A stretch of 64,000 nucleotides of DNA from Sarocladium kiliense (GCA_030734395.1 JAUZTG010000016.1:1736001-1800000); one strand, 5' to 3'. Positions 41,553-52,114 are shown, counted from the first letter of the stretch. Made by a program: numbers and translations. The notes: a model not told the origin generated them from the letters alone.

Positions 41553-44500
41553 TCACTTCGGCGTCTCGGGTATACTCCGCATCGAAGAACCCTCCTTCTC
41601 CTCCGTCTTCTCCCCTCCGTCACCAGAAAAACCCTCCGATTTGACCACGCCCTTGTTTTCCGGCCGCGGCGCAAAGGAAATCCCGGTCGCCTGGTTGAAC
41701 AAGTTGTGATGACGCTTCACGGGACTTGGTGTCGCGACGGGTGTGCCCGCTACGGATGTCGGCGCATTCGGAGGAAGCCACTTCAAGGGCTCGGTCTGTG
41801 ACACGGCGACTGGTGATGGGCCTTCGGGCTGGTATGGAATGAATACATCCATGCCTCCTGAGGATGATGCTGTGTCTGTGTCGGGCAGGGCTGGTGAGCT
41901 GGATGGCATGGGGATGCTGCCTGGAGTGGGAGACAGTGAGCCCTGCTCTACTGTCGGAGTTGATACCTCGCTCGACGGTAGTGGTGCACCGGTAGGTACA
42001 CTGATACCCGATGGCACAAACGGCATCGGTGAGGCACCGACCAGGTTTTCTGGTGGTGCAGGCAATGTCAAAGATTCATCCAATGCTGGCGACATTAGTG
42101 GTCGGGATTCATGGACCGTCGCAGGTCCGTTCTCTTCAACAGGTGTTGAGAAGCCTGAGCTGGCCTCTCGCTTTGCCCTCTCCTTTGCCTCTCGTTGAGC
42201 CTGAGTGATGAGATTGATCTTGATCTTCTTCATGCCAGATGTGATATTATCGAGCTCATCCTTGCCTTGGCCTCCCACGGTCGCATTGCCAGACGCCGTA
42301 CGACTTCCCTCTCCAGCCGTGGTTTTCTTCCCTCCGCGAGCAGTTCTTGGAGTAGCTGCAGGTTTGTTGGCTGTGGCAGGTCTCGTCTTCCTGATCGCCA
42401 ACTTTCCATTGCTCGTTGTGTTAACGCCTGGGGTCGAGATTGGTTTCGGCTCATCAGACAAGCCTGCTGGGATCAGAGGGACGTCCGGGATGCTTTGATT
42501 CGAATCCTCTTTCATTGGGCTCAGCAGGGTAGATGCACCACTCAAGCGACGACTAGTTCTCCTACTGGTGGGGGCAGGCTGTGGCCTCGGTGTTCTAGAC
42601 GGAGTTGCGCGAGCTGCCGTTTGTGCTTTCCTAGCTGGTGTTGAAGCGCCTGCTCTGCTCGGTGTCGTGTTTCTCTTCCTCGGTGAGACAGGAGCAGAAT
42701 CAGCCCCGTTTCTGCTGCGTGGTCTGGAATCTCCATCTTCTTCATCGATTGCGCCGATGGGCTTCGGCTTCCTACCACGGAGAGCCATCCTCGTCGGTTG
42801 CTCCGGCACTGGTGGTGCTGGCAGGGTAGCTCCAAGAAGCTGAGACTGGCGATCACGGCGAGCCTTTGTGGCTTCCGCATTCAGATCCTCTGGCTTGCAA
42901 CTCTCTGTTTGGCGCTCAGATGGTATAAGAACCTTGGAAAGCTCGTGAGCAGCCGTTGGCCAGGGTACCTCAGGGGGTGGAGGTGAGATAGGGCGAATGG
43001 GTACGCTGCCACCATTTTGCGATATGCCAGAAAAGCTGCGTCGTACCTTAATTGGCTCGGCAATTTTGGCTGTAGATGCGTGAGTAGGGGATGAATAGGT
43101 CGGTGGTATGTTGTATCGCGGCTTCTTGGGCGGTGTCGGGGGATTCGTCATGTGGCTCTCAAGCCTGTCGAGCTCAGCACTGGACCACCACGCCGGGTCG
43201 TACACAAGCCCTTGCGGTTGGTCAAGGGACGTCGCATTGTCACCTTGGCTCGGATCCGTTTGCGAAGCCCGCTTCGCTACCAAGCCGCTGATATGACTGA
43301 GAACACCCGAGGCAAGGGCTCGATCGCTGTAGCCTCCTTCCAGTACACTGACCACACGACCATCGACGCAGAGTCCCTCCTCGGCTGCCATGCTGACAAC
43401 GTCCTCGCCCAGACGAGCATAGAATTCCGTCGGGACGTTAACCTGGTGACGTTGCATGCCTGCGCTCTCCCACTCACTCGCGTCAAATCCGGCGGAGAAG
43501 AAGATAGCGGCCTTCGGCGTCTGTCCCATAGCTCTGACCTTATCCGATTGGTTCTTGAGATAGCTCCTCGTCTTCTCCAGGATGATGCTGTACTGGTTTT
43601 CGTAGAGTTTCCAGAACTCCTGCTCTGACTTCCATGACTGGAGGTGAACGTTCCAGATGGTCTGACCATGCGCATTGTCGATACAGAGACTGGCATTCTT
43701 GACTTTCTCCTCGTCACCACCTTCGCAGGGGTACGAGTTGATATCATGAAGACTGAAATAACCGATAGATGTTTTCTTCCACGCCGAAGCATTCTTCGTC
43801 GATGTGATGGAACGAGTGTTGTGCTGCCAGGTAATAGCCTGTGAGCCGTCGCCGTGATGTAGGTCGAAATCGATAATGGCAGCGTGAGTCAGGCCATGGT
43901 TCAGAATACCATGCATGATACCGACATGGACATTGTTCACCCAGCAGAAGCCGGACGGGTAAGAAGCCGAGCAATGATGCCCCGGTGGCCGAATCCCAAC
44001 AAACGCTGTCCGCGGTCCAGTAGTGCAGACAACATCCACAGCTTCGCATACTGCGCCCATAGCGCCCTCCATAGCATCCAAAGACTCGGAACAAAGGTAG
44101 AGATCGCCCTCGTGGAGTTTGGCTGGGGGACCTTGAATACCCCTGTCCAACTCTGGCCGCTGAAGCTCTTTCCCGCCCATTGCCAACTTCGCTTCTGCCG
44201 AAGTACACATCATCTGAAGCTCTTCCATCCACTTCAGGCCATGCACATTTGTCACAGCAGGCGAGGTCAGTGGCATCCTTCGTGTAGTCTTCTGAATGCG
44301 AAATGGGACACTGTCCAGGCTATGCACATCCCTCCTGGGGTGTATGGGCACTGAACCCTCGCTGTGCCGTTCTCCCAGTCGCACATATGCCATAGAAAGT
44401 CCTAGAACAGCAGCTCGCACTCTTTCTGGCCGCTCAACGATAGTCGCTAAGGCACTTCGTGAGGTTCTCGGTCTCGAGAACCTGTGGCCGTAGACGCCAT

Positions 44501-45032
44501 CGTTCAGGATTACAATCGCATTGGTCGCTGGACGTGCCTCTGACTCGTGCAGTGCCTGAATCTCAGCAGCGAAGTAGTCGTTCGCAACAGAGGCCGCTGT
44601 GACGGGTGGCTTCTCCGGTACGGAAAGGAAGGTAGAGGTCGCAGATGGTGACGAAGGTGTCAGGATCGCGCCGTAGCTGGACCGCCGAGAGGGAGCTCTG
44701 GGAGGCGCAACGCCATTGGCAGAGTGAAGAGAGTTCATGGAAGCCTTTCGCAACAGCGTTGGGCCACCTGAACTCGTGCCAGTGCCGCCATCGGGGTCTC
44801 GTCCACGGGATGTGCTCCGGGCAGAGAGGGGTCGATTCGGTGAGGGCGAGGAGTGGCGGGATCGCGGGGGTTTGAGGGGTGTGGGAGGTTTCGAGCGAGG
44901 AGAAGAGTTCAGTCGGTCATGAGGGTCGAGGGAAAGGTTGGAGAGCGACTGCGTCAGACCTCCGTCGTCATGCTCGGCGGTGTTGAAGCCCGTGGACGAC
45001 TGACGCCGCAATGGATGCGACGAGGAGGCCAT
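41553..45032 (-). CDS. Hos3-type histone deacetylase (class II-like)
   Basis: Single exon, 1159 aa. A Ser/Pro-rich N-terminus of about 130 residues precedes the deacetylase domain (about 160-600). Catalytic signatures are visible: RPPGHHCSASYPSGFCWVNN (the active-site His pair), IIDFDLHHGDGSQ (zinc-ligand Asp-x-His) and IFFSAGFDASEWE (third zinc-ligand Asp), then VVSVLEGGYS. The remaining roughly 550 residues are Pro/Ser/Thr-rich and disordered, with RKTRPA-type basic patches and one helical basic segment (MKKIKINLITQAQREAKER). In budding yeast Hos3 is a zinc-dependent deacetylase of histone tails; filamentous fungi have a long-tailed orthologue. The residues needed for catalysis are all present. 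Confidence 0.92.
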   Translation of the reverse strand: MASSSHPLRRQSSTGFNTAEHDDGGLTQSLSNLSLDPHDRLNSSPRSKPPTPLKPPRSRHSSPSPNRPLSARSTSRGRDPDGGTGTSSGGPTLLRKASMNSLHSANGVAPPRAPSRRSSYGAILTPSSPSATSTFLSVPEKPPVTAASVANDYFAAEIQALHESEARPATNAIVILNDGVYGHRFSRPRTSRSALATIVERPERVRAAVLGLSMAYVRLGERHSEGSVPIHPRRDVHSLDSVPFRIQKTTRRMPLTSPAVTNVHGLKWMEELQMMCTSAEAKLAMGGKELQRPELDRGIQGPPAKLHEGDLYLCSESLDAMEGAMGAVCEAVDVVCTTGPRTAFVGIRPPGHHCSASYPSGFCWVNNVHVGIMHGILNHGLTHAAIIDFDLHHGDGSQAITWQHNTRSITSTKNASAWKKTSIGYFSLHDINSYPCEGGDEEKVKNASLCIDNAHGQTIWNVHLQSWKSEQEFWKLYENQYSIILEKTRSYLKNQSDKVRAMGQTPKAAIFFSAGFDASEWESAGMQRHQVNVPTEFYARLGEDVVSMAAEEGLCVDGRVVSVLEGGYSDRALASGVLSHISGLVAKRASQTDPSQGDNATSLDQPQGLVYDPAWWSSAELDRLESHMTNPPTPPKKPRYNIPPTYSSPTHASTAKIAEPIKVRRSFSGISQNGGSVPIRPISPPPPEVPWPTAAHELSKVLIPSERQTESCKPEDLNAEATKARRDRQSQLLGATLPAPPVPEQPTRMALRGRKPKPIGAIDEEDGDSRPRSRNGADSAPVSPRKRNTTPSRAGASTPARKAQTAARATPSRTPRPQPAPTSRRTSRRLSGASTLLSPMKEDSNQSIPDVPLIPAGLSDEPKPISTPGVNTTSNGKLAIRKTRPATANKPAATPRTARGGKKTTAGEGSRTASGNATVGGQGKDELDNITSGMKKIKINLITQAQREAKERAKREASSGFSTPVEENGPATVHESRPLMSPALDESLTLPAPPENLVGASPMPFVPSGISVPTGAPLPSSEVSTPTVEQGSLSPTPGSIPMPSSSPALPDTDTASSSGGMDVFIPYQPEGPSPVAVSQTEPLKWLPPNAPTSVAGTPVATPSPVKRHHNLFNQATGISFAPRPENKGVVKSEGFSGDGGEKTEEKEGSSMRSIPETPK

Positions 45033-45744
45033 CGGGGGCTACGGCAGATCATGGAGTGATTTGAGGGCGCTTGAAATGAATTATGGAGGCGAAGTTCAAG
45101 TCAGGGTCGTTTTCGTGCGTGCGCAAGGAATGCTGGCTGTACCAGGGTGGTTTGCGGTGCGCGTGTCATTGGCGAGTGCCGGGCACCAACAAACAAAATA
45201 AACGAAGGCATCCATCCCACCGACGGCGCGTGTTCCAGGCGCGCGTCATGAGACACGTGATTCTTGGCCTGGTGACCAGGTTACGATCTACATTGACTTG
45301 CTACGAAAGCTGAATGGGTGAAAAGACCATATTATTGTCTATTACCTTTGGATGCGGTATTGTTCAACTTCGTGCAAATTGTTGGATGCTACTAAGGCCT
45401 CCGATTGCCCAGACTGTGACAGCTTCTTCAACGACGAGTAATAACAGGTCTTTATAAAAAGCCACCACGATTATAACAAGTAGTAGCAGGATGCACAAGC
45501 TTGGATTGCGGTATGGTTCCAGCAAAAGCAGTATGCTTCACTGGCACGTGTCAGACAAGTAGGCGAGAAGGCACGAGATAGAATCCACAGTAAGCTAGAA
45601 ACGAGCCTCGCCTACTATAGATCGGGAGCACATGAAGTTAGAGCCAATGACCGAAGCAGCAGCAGCATCATCCCTTCAACATCCTCGTCCAGATGGTCAT
45701 CGCACGCTCCAGCATGAGAGGGTTTGGTGGCGACTCTCCAAGGC
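45033..45744. other. Intergenic, no supported gene
   Basis: About 700 bp upstream of the deacetylase gene and downstream of the ankyrin remnant. Nothing recognised. Confidence 0.55.
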
Positions 45745-46841
45745 TCATTTGGATACAGCAGGCTTCTTGAACCTGTCAACACTCCAACTTTCCGCTAGTC
45801 GACGATGCCAAAAGCATACTATGCCACCTCGTCTTTGGACCAACGGCAGCATCTCTTCACATCTTGATACGGCTAGACAAGCTGCCGTGCATCCTGCAGC
45901 CTCTTTGACACTTGGGTCTGCGCCCATGTCAAGCGGGAGTTCAACGATCTCACCTCGTCTTTTGTTCACTGCAGCGGACAACAGGGTAAGGCCAAACTTA
46001 GTGGGCGTATTGATATCCAAGGGCGGTTTGGCGCTTTTGGCATCCAAGTAAAGTCTCACCAGGCATTTGCAGCCTCGATGAACCGCCTGCCCAATAAGCC
46101 CCCGTCCTTGGCCATTGCTCAGCTCAGAAGCAATATCAACCCTCCCTCTGTCAAGCCATAGCTTCACGGCTCCTTCCCGGCAATTCAGTGCAGCTGCCCT
46201 AAACGGCGTGACGCCGTGAAGGCTAGGCAAGTTCACGTCGACCCGTGGACTCTCCAGAAACATGGAAAGAAGATAGGTGCTTCTCGCTCTAGCAGCATAG
46301 ATCAGAGGTGTGTTACCCAAGCTATCATATGAGTTTGCGCAGGTAGCGGCATGTTGCAGCAGCGGCCTGGTGGTATCTCTGGCAAGAAACACGGCAGCAT
46401 CGTGCAATGGTGTCCTCCCCCTGCGATCCTTCAATCTTGATTGAGCCCCGTGCTCTAGTAATAGCCTGACGGCTTGTTTGTTGTTATTACCGGCGGCATC
46501 GTGTAATGGTGTCTTCCCATTTGATCCTATGAGTTCGGTTGAGCTCCGTACTCTTGTAGCTGTTCCACAATTTCTGCATTGCAATAATAGGCAGCTTCAT
46601 GCAACGGAGTTCTGCCATCTTTTGTTTGTGAAGCTGTTGGAGCCTCGGACTGCAGTAAGATCCTGACTACTTCCTCATGGCCCTTCCGAGCAGCAGTGTG
46701 CAAGTGCGTACCGCCATCATTATTGCGCAAATCCACGCTATCAGCTTCGTTCTCCAAGAGGATATTGATGACTCCTGCGTGCTGACGGGCCATATATATA
46801 GACAATGCTGTTTTTCTAACACACAAGAATACTAAGCGCAA
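45745..46841 (-). pseudogene. Truncated, frameshifted ankyrin-repeat gene
   Basis: Ankyrin repeats run through two frames. The first part (46527-46841) holds KTALSIYMARQHAGVINILL, GGTHLHTAARKGHEEVVRILL and DGRTPLHEAAYYCNAEIVEQL, then hits a stop near 46527 inside the next repeat. The sequence continues without a gap in another frame (45745 to about 46550): NGKTPLHDAAGNNNKQAVRLL, RRGRTPLHDAAVF, NTPLIYAARA, HGVTPFRAAALN and later degenerate repeats. A one-base indel near 46550 would explain the break. The first repeat is incomplete and no N-terminal effector domain precedes it, so the gene looks 5'-truncated as well. Fungal ankyrin proteins of this kind are often C-terminal parts of NLR-like receptors, but nothing here proves that. 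Confidence 0.68.
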
Positions 46842-47638
46842 GACAGAGCAGTTCTACTAGACTAAGGCAAACGAAAAAGAACAAGTTATCCATTTTCCAA
46901 GCCCTGCAAATCAGTTATACTCTGTCCATGGTACTTGCGTCTGCCATAGACGGTCATCGTGATTGATAATCCATTTCTCGATTGCCATCTTTTCCTTAGA
47001 CCCTTTGCGGAGGCGCGGCTTTCTTGAGCGCTGTGCAAGGTTTCTTGAGCGGTTCGTCTTATGAAATCAAGATGAGATATCCCTTTTCTTTACTTGGAGC
47101 CCTGGAGTCCTCTATTAATGCATTTATCTCCTCTTCTGAAGGGTTAAGACGATCGTTATTTAATGCACTCAACTATTCAAGGAGGAGTTCAGTGTCAGAG
47201 GATATGCCCGAAGTCCGGCTTTTGCCATATTGGTATCGTAACTGCTTGATACTCCTTCTCACTTGCTGCTCGTGGCAGCCAATGTCGTCAACAAGCTTCT
47301 GTCGTTCGGCCATTGTAGGGGATTGAAATCCTTCAAGAACGAGCCACTGCTTGTGTCGTGGAGTTCTCTTTGAGAAACCTCTAGCTATTGCGAGCGCGGT
47401 TCACAACGGACGCTCGTGGAGCGGGGCATTCGGGTACGCTGGGACTTCCCGTATTCAACAGTGTTTCATCACGCATCTAGAAGCAGATCGTGCTGAGATG
47501 CCGCCCGGCATGTGTGTGTGATCAAGGTAGTTGGAAGGTTCGAGCCTTGCAAAGTTGAAGCTTTTAGTTTTAGGTAGCTGCCTTATTCGTCACGAAGGGG
47601 AATGCGTGCGACAGTTGCCCTCCTCAGGTGATAGGACA
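46842..47638. other. Intergenic, decayed sequence
   Basis: About 800 bp between the ankyrin remnant and the U6 gene. A complement-strand frame near 47180-47315 (begins MAERQKLVDDIGCHEQQV) is interrupted by stops and is too short to name. Confidence 0.4.
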
Positions 47639-47648
47639 TATAGTTAAA
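47639..47648 (+). promoter_or_regulatory. TATA-like element of the U6 gene
   Basis: TATAGTTAAA lies about 28 bp upstream of the predicted U6 5' end at 47666-47667. This spacing is typical of a TFIIIB-recruiting TATA box at fungal U6 genes. Confidence 0.6.
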
Positions 47649-47665
47649 AGTTGTGCATTTTATTT

Positions 47666-47838
47666 TGCCTTCGGGCATTTGGTCAATTTGAAACGATGTT
47701 AGTCCCTCCCCTATCCCACTGCCTCGGCAGCGTGCGTTCGAAACCTGGCACTGACAATTCCTCTTAGACAGAGAAGATTAGCATGGCCCCTGCACTAAGG
47801 ATGACACGCTCAATCAAAGAGAAGCTACCAATTTTTTT
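47666..47838 (+). ncRNA. U6 spliceosomal snRNA gene interrupted by an mRNA-type intron
   Basis: Exon 1 (about 47666-47697) has the 5' stem-loop TGCC-TTCG-GGCA and then TTTGGTCAATTTGAAACGAT. Exon 2 (from 47768) begins with ACAGAGAAGATTAGCATGG, holding the ACAGAGA box and the AGC catalytic triad, and continues CCCCTGCACTAAGGATGACAC through the internal stem-loop. It ends at a T7 Pol III terminator at 47832-47838. Spliced length is about 100 nt, normal for U6. The 70-nt intron (47698-47767) has a GTTAGT 5' site, CTGAC branch point (branch A 47754) and TTAG 3' end. It contains CGTTCGAAACC at 47735-47745, ten of eleven bases of the tRNA B-box consensus GGTTCGANNCC. An A-box-like TGGTCAATTTG lies at 47680-47690. 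U6 introns with an internal B box are established in Schizosaccharomyces. Confidence 0.93.
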
Positions 47839-47922
47839 CTTTCTTCTTTCTTCTTTCTTCTTTTTCTTTTTCTTTTTCTTTTTCTTTTTCTTTCTCTTTC
47901 TCTTTCTCCCTCTTTTCTTCTC
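47832..47922 (+). repeat. C/T microsatellite (TTTCTTC / TTTTTC units)
   Basis: About 90 bp of almost pure pyrimidine immediately after U6, beginning with the T7 terminator. Repeating units are TTTCTTC, then TTTTTC, then TTTCTC. It provides several backup T-runs for Pol III. Confidence 0.9.
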
Positions 47923-49247
47923 TGTTTGTCATTGAGTATGAAATGTCTGCTATGAATGCCGCATCGAAGGGTTGTTGCCAGGCTTTTGATAATCATGGTG
48001 GGGACCCACCATACGGCGCCAGTTGAAATCGTCCTTAGTTGATGGATACTGAAGCGTGAGGTGCTATAGGTAGATACCTACCTGAGGTTGCCCCCCTAGC
48101 ACAACTGTCCGGCCTGAAAACAAGGGCTGAACGGGCCCCAAACACGGTCTGCTAGCCCGAACACTTGGATTTAGGCACATCAACTTGTGTAACTGGTTGA
48201 TCTCGAGGCTTTGACACGAGGGACATATGGTTTTGATGCGTTAAACGGGTTCCTGCAGAAATATCTTCACGAGGAAGATCGCACCCGTCCTAGAACAGTC
48301 GCTCCAGCTGGACTTTGACATCCAATGCTCCGTACAGAAGCACAACGACTCTGACCGCCCTCCACCCTCCATCGAACACATCCAGTTGTGCATGGACTGA
48401 TGTACATGATTATGATCGCGCCACAAAATCGAGTCTTGGTTTTGAAGTTCTTTGGTGACATTGTGTGATGGTTCCAATCGCGATGAATGCTGCAAGTTCC
48501 CAGATATACTCAGCCAGGGGCCACTTCAATCGGCATGATTGTTCCCCGCGACTTACACCCACCCACTATCCTCCCACAGGCCTAGATCTGACAACTCATC
48601 TCGCACCAGAACCCGAAGAATCCACCCAGCAATTTGGAGCCTCTCTCTTTTTTCCCGCTCCTGAGTGCTTCGCTCTCGAAACAGGGCTCCCCCCTGTCCA
48701 GCTCTAAAGCAGCTTAAGCCCGAGATTCCACCACCGCCTCAGCCGCACTCGGGGAAACACACCACACACCGCCCAGCTCCCTCGCTATTGGGCATAACTC
48801 AACACCTGACATGGGCTTGGGTCTGCCTGGGGCGCCTTGGCGTGTGGGAATGGCTTGTCATCGGGGTCCTTCATCTCATGCGCAACCCTTGCGCTTGTAC
48901 CGTGCGATTTGAGCCCTGGCTCGCTCCCTCGCGTTGTCGCACACTCGCGCCAATGCCATGTTTGCCTGTAGTCTCGATTAGCTTAAGCTCGTGGGCTGAC
49001 TTGTGCTGGGCGTGGTACCCTGTCGCCTCGCTAGGCTGTTGAAGGTATAGGAGCTGGGCTCGGCGACGAGCAAATATCCGCAAACCTGGGGCTTGAATCG
49101 TCGTGCAGAATGTAATAAGAAGTAATGCCCCCCACCACCATCGTCTGGCCTTGTAGATTCTCTTCGGAGGTTTTCCCGATCTTCACGTTGTGTTCGCGAT
49201 CACTTCAGTCTAGTGCACGTCCCAGGTAACCGCAACCAATAATCACA
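47923..49247. other. Intergenic, no supported gene
   Basis: About 1.3 kb upstream of the GPI-anchored protein gene. The GC-rich, repeat-poor stretch around 48500-49050 has only overlapping short frames. Confidence 0.5.
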
Positions 49248-50435
49248 ATGATGAACACCGTTGTCGCCCTGTCCCTCTTCGCGAGCGCTGTCACTGCTCA
49301 GCAGGTCACCTCTGCACCAAAGGCTTTGTTCAAGCAAGCTTCTTCATTGCAGCTCGGCGGTGTGTTCGCTGAAGATGATGGTTACCAAGTCTGCATAGAC
49401 GCAGGAAACCTGATCCTGGACTGTGGTGAGCAATGGGGAGGACCGGACGAGATTCAGAATCTTCCTCCGGATGAGATCCTTGGCTGTGCTTGCTGCGACA
49501 GCGGCAGGCCAGTCTACTCCGACTACGCGAGCTGCTCTTCCTACATGGCGTCCGAGATGTCAGGCTTCACCTCCGAAGCTGAGGGTAAGTTCAATATCGG
49601 CTTCATAGTGAAGTACCATGCAACGTTCCACTTCAAGTACTAACTCAAACGTAGTCTACGGTGACCTGGCCACGATGTGCTCAGCTATGGGTTCTTGCAG
49701 TGGTAGTGCCAGTGGTGCCAAAGCTACTCAAACCTCGGGCAGCAGCAAACCTACATCGGTTACCAACTCGGCCTCAGAGACAATCACTCCAGGTGTTGCA
49801 GTCACCGAGTGTAACGAGATGGTGGGCATGTTCAGCTCATGCATTGCCGAAACTCCCCGTTTCGCCGATCTCGGCTTCAAGTCACAGGCCGAGTGCTACT
49901 GGTGAGAATTGAGCTCCTTACAAAGCTTCCTTGTTGCATATGACGGAGATTCGTGTTGTTCATTTGTCTCTAACTTGTTTCTTCTGTAGCTGCGCATCTT
50001 CTAGGGGCCAGACTACTGGCACTCTAACCTGGACCGACGAGATCGACCAGTACGCCTCTGTTTGCTGGGACTGGGCTAGGTTCAGTGCAACTGATACCGC
50101 TTGGGATTGTACGTGCTTCAAATTCCTCATCTCATGCCACCGCCCGCGTCATTTGCTGACCGAAGCTTTTGTGTTCAGATGCCGCTACCTTTGCCACCTA
50201 CTGCGAGAACTTCAGCGACGTCTGCAATGGCGTGTCCGTCACCGCCCAGTCGGCGCAGGAGACCGACACCGACTCTTCGACGACCGACCAAAACATTGGA
50301 GGGGTGACCGTTACTGTCACCGGCAACGGTGGCGCCCAGAACACGGATAACGACGAGCCCGATGCTGCCGCTGGTCTCCGAGCCGGTTGCGCTGGTGGTG
50401 TTGTCGCCGTTATCGCCGGTCTCATGATGCTGTAA
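49248..50435 (+). CDS. Secreted GPI-anchored protein with duplicated 8-cysteine module
   Basis: Four exons (49248-49584, 49655-49901, 49990-50108, 50179-50435) encode 319 aa. A signal peptide (about 1-18) is followed by two copies of a Cys-rich module, at about residues 49-127 and 165-250. Each copy has C-x9-C, then CxCC (GCACCDSG and ECYCCASS), then YAS plus a Cys (DYASCSSY and QYASVCWDW), then a final pair (LATMCSAMGSC and FATYCENFSDVC). A Ser/Thr linker separates them. A Ser/Thr/Asp-rich spacer and a hydrophobic C-terminus (GCAGGVVAVIAGLMML) indicate a GPI anchor. The introns before VYGDLATMC and YAATFATYC lie at the same relative position and are both phase 1. The family is not one I can name; a cell-wall or surface role is inferred. 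Confidence 0.78.
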
Positions 50436-50752
50436 GAGGAAACTAGCATAACCAAATGGTGATGGAGACGGTTTCGGAGGAGAGACGGCGTTGAAGTTGA
50501 TGGAAGATTCCCCCAGCATATACCTGAAGCATTTTCGTCTAGCATTTCCCACAAATAGATTACAAGCGTTGCATTGATTTCGGTCCGAGCCGATGAGGCG
50601 ATTTCCGCGCATCCAAGAACGCAATCGACGGCGATCCTGTGATGACACGCACCATGATTTCGACCCATTCTTCCGGATCCCAGCAAACCTCACAAACCTG
50701 CCGCATATGTGAGACAGGCGGAGTCGAACGGAGAGAAGGAGGATATGTCGAA
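50436..50752. other. 3' intergenic between convergent genes
   Basis: About 317 bp, shared 3' region of the GPI protein and the transglycosylase genes. No feature seen. Confidence 0.6.
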
Positions 50753-52114
50753 TCAACCTTGGGTGAGGTCAATTCCTACACGGCGGAGCGCGTCAACGGC
50801 CCACTCAGGGTACTCAGAAGAGTCGGAGTAAAGGTTGGCGAAGAACTGGCGAACATATGCGGGGAACCTATCCTCAATGACCGCTTCCCGGATCTCTCGC
50901 ATCAGGTTCAGCTGATACCATACGTTGTGAATGCTCAAGAGATGCGCAGCAACGGTTTCTTTGGCCGCATTGTGATGAAGAAATGCCTTGGTGATGCCCA
51001 TACCCTCCGGACGAGGTTTACAGCACATGCACCCGCATCCTTCCTCGATAGGGCTGAAGTCTCTTGCGAACTTTGCGTTTCGGAGATTCAGCATGCCATG
51101 CCTGGTAATGGCGTTGTTGAATCGTGCAGTGCGGGTCGGCCACACGCAGTCAAACATGTCTGCGCCGAGAGCAACACTGACAATGAGATCCTCTGGATAG
51201 CCAATGCCCATGACGTAGCGGGGCTTTAGGTCTGGGAGAAGCTCTGTACATGTCTCGACGACACGACAGTAGTCTGCCTTTGCCTCACCACCACTGAGCC
51301 CTCCAATGGCAATGCCTGGGGTATCTCGTTCAAGCATTGCTTTGCAGCACTCCCTCCTCATGTCGAGATCCAAGCCACCCTGGATGATGCAGAAGAGGTT
51401 CTGACGATCAGGGTTCTTGTGCGCCGTGATACAACGGTCCAGCCAGCGGACACTTCGTTCCATAGCCTCACGCATTCGCGCTTTGTCGGGAGAGGTGGTG
51501 ACGAGGACATCGTCGAGTTGCATCATGATGTCGCTGCCAATTGTGTTTTGTAATGACATGGAATGCTCTGGGGTGAGAAGCATTGGAGAGCCATCGTGAG
51601 GACTGAGGAAACGAACGCCATCCTCGGTAATATTGGCAAGCTTGAGAAGGCTGACCATCTGAAAGCTGAACAGGTTTGTTAGCACATGCACTTCCTACGT
51701 AGTCTCGTACGATGAAAACCCACCCGCCACTGTCTGTAAGAATGTTATGATTCCATGCTTGCAGTTTGTGCGCTCCTCCCACAGCCTCCAGCACTTCTTG
51801 ACCAGGCTTCAAACCAAGATGGTACGTGTTGTTGAGGCACAGTCGACATCCAGTCTCCTCCAACTGCACCGGGGTCAAGCCTTTCAGTGACGCCTGAGTC
51901 GCCACAGGCATGAAAATTGGAAGATTGACCTGTCCATGGGGCAGAGTCAAGATAGATGCACGTGCCCTTGTGGTCTACAGGGTTTACTGTAAGTGGCTGC
52001 ATCCGAAGCAGGGGCCGAATTCAGGCAAAGACTCACCGAGCAACGGGCAACAAGCTCGAAGGTCAAGGCCGGCGAGGAGTAAATGTTGGATGCCATCCTA
52101 CGCACGGATAGCAT
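50753..52114 (-). CDS. Queuine tRNA-ribosyltransferase catalytic subunit (TGT)
   Basis: Exchanges guanine-34 for queuine in tRNAs with GUN anticodons (Asp, Asn, His, Tyr). Three exons (52037-52114, 51724-51974, 50753-51665) give 413 aa. Signatures include LPIFMPVATQASLKGL, NTYHLGLKPGQE, LTDSGGFQMVSL (splice restores GGFQ), the tract with the conserved Asp (QLDDVLVT), FCIIQGGLD, IAIGGLSGGE, YVMGIGYPEDL and the zinc ligands in CGCMCCKPR with a downstream His (HNVWYQLNL). Two starts are possible: ATG 52114 (MLSVRRMASNIYSS) or ATG 52096 (MASNIYSS). The longer form has a short Arg-containing extension that could help mitochondrial targeting. Fungi that lack queuine synthesis scavenge it. A tRNA-Asp(GTC), a potential substrate, is also in this window, coincidentally. 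Confidence 0.92.

Noticed and set aside
47024..47326. 100-codon plus-strand frame and an opposing fragment starting MAERQKL.
   Set aside because: The first has no features. The second is interrupted by a stop after about 46 codons and is too short to identify as a transposase or anything else.
47535..47550. GGTTCGAGCC upstream of U6, possible extra B box or tRNA.
   Set aside because: No cloverleaf fits, and a functional-looking B box is already inside the U6 intron.
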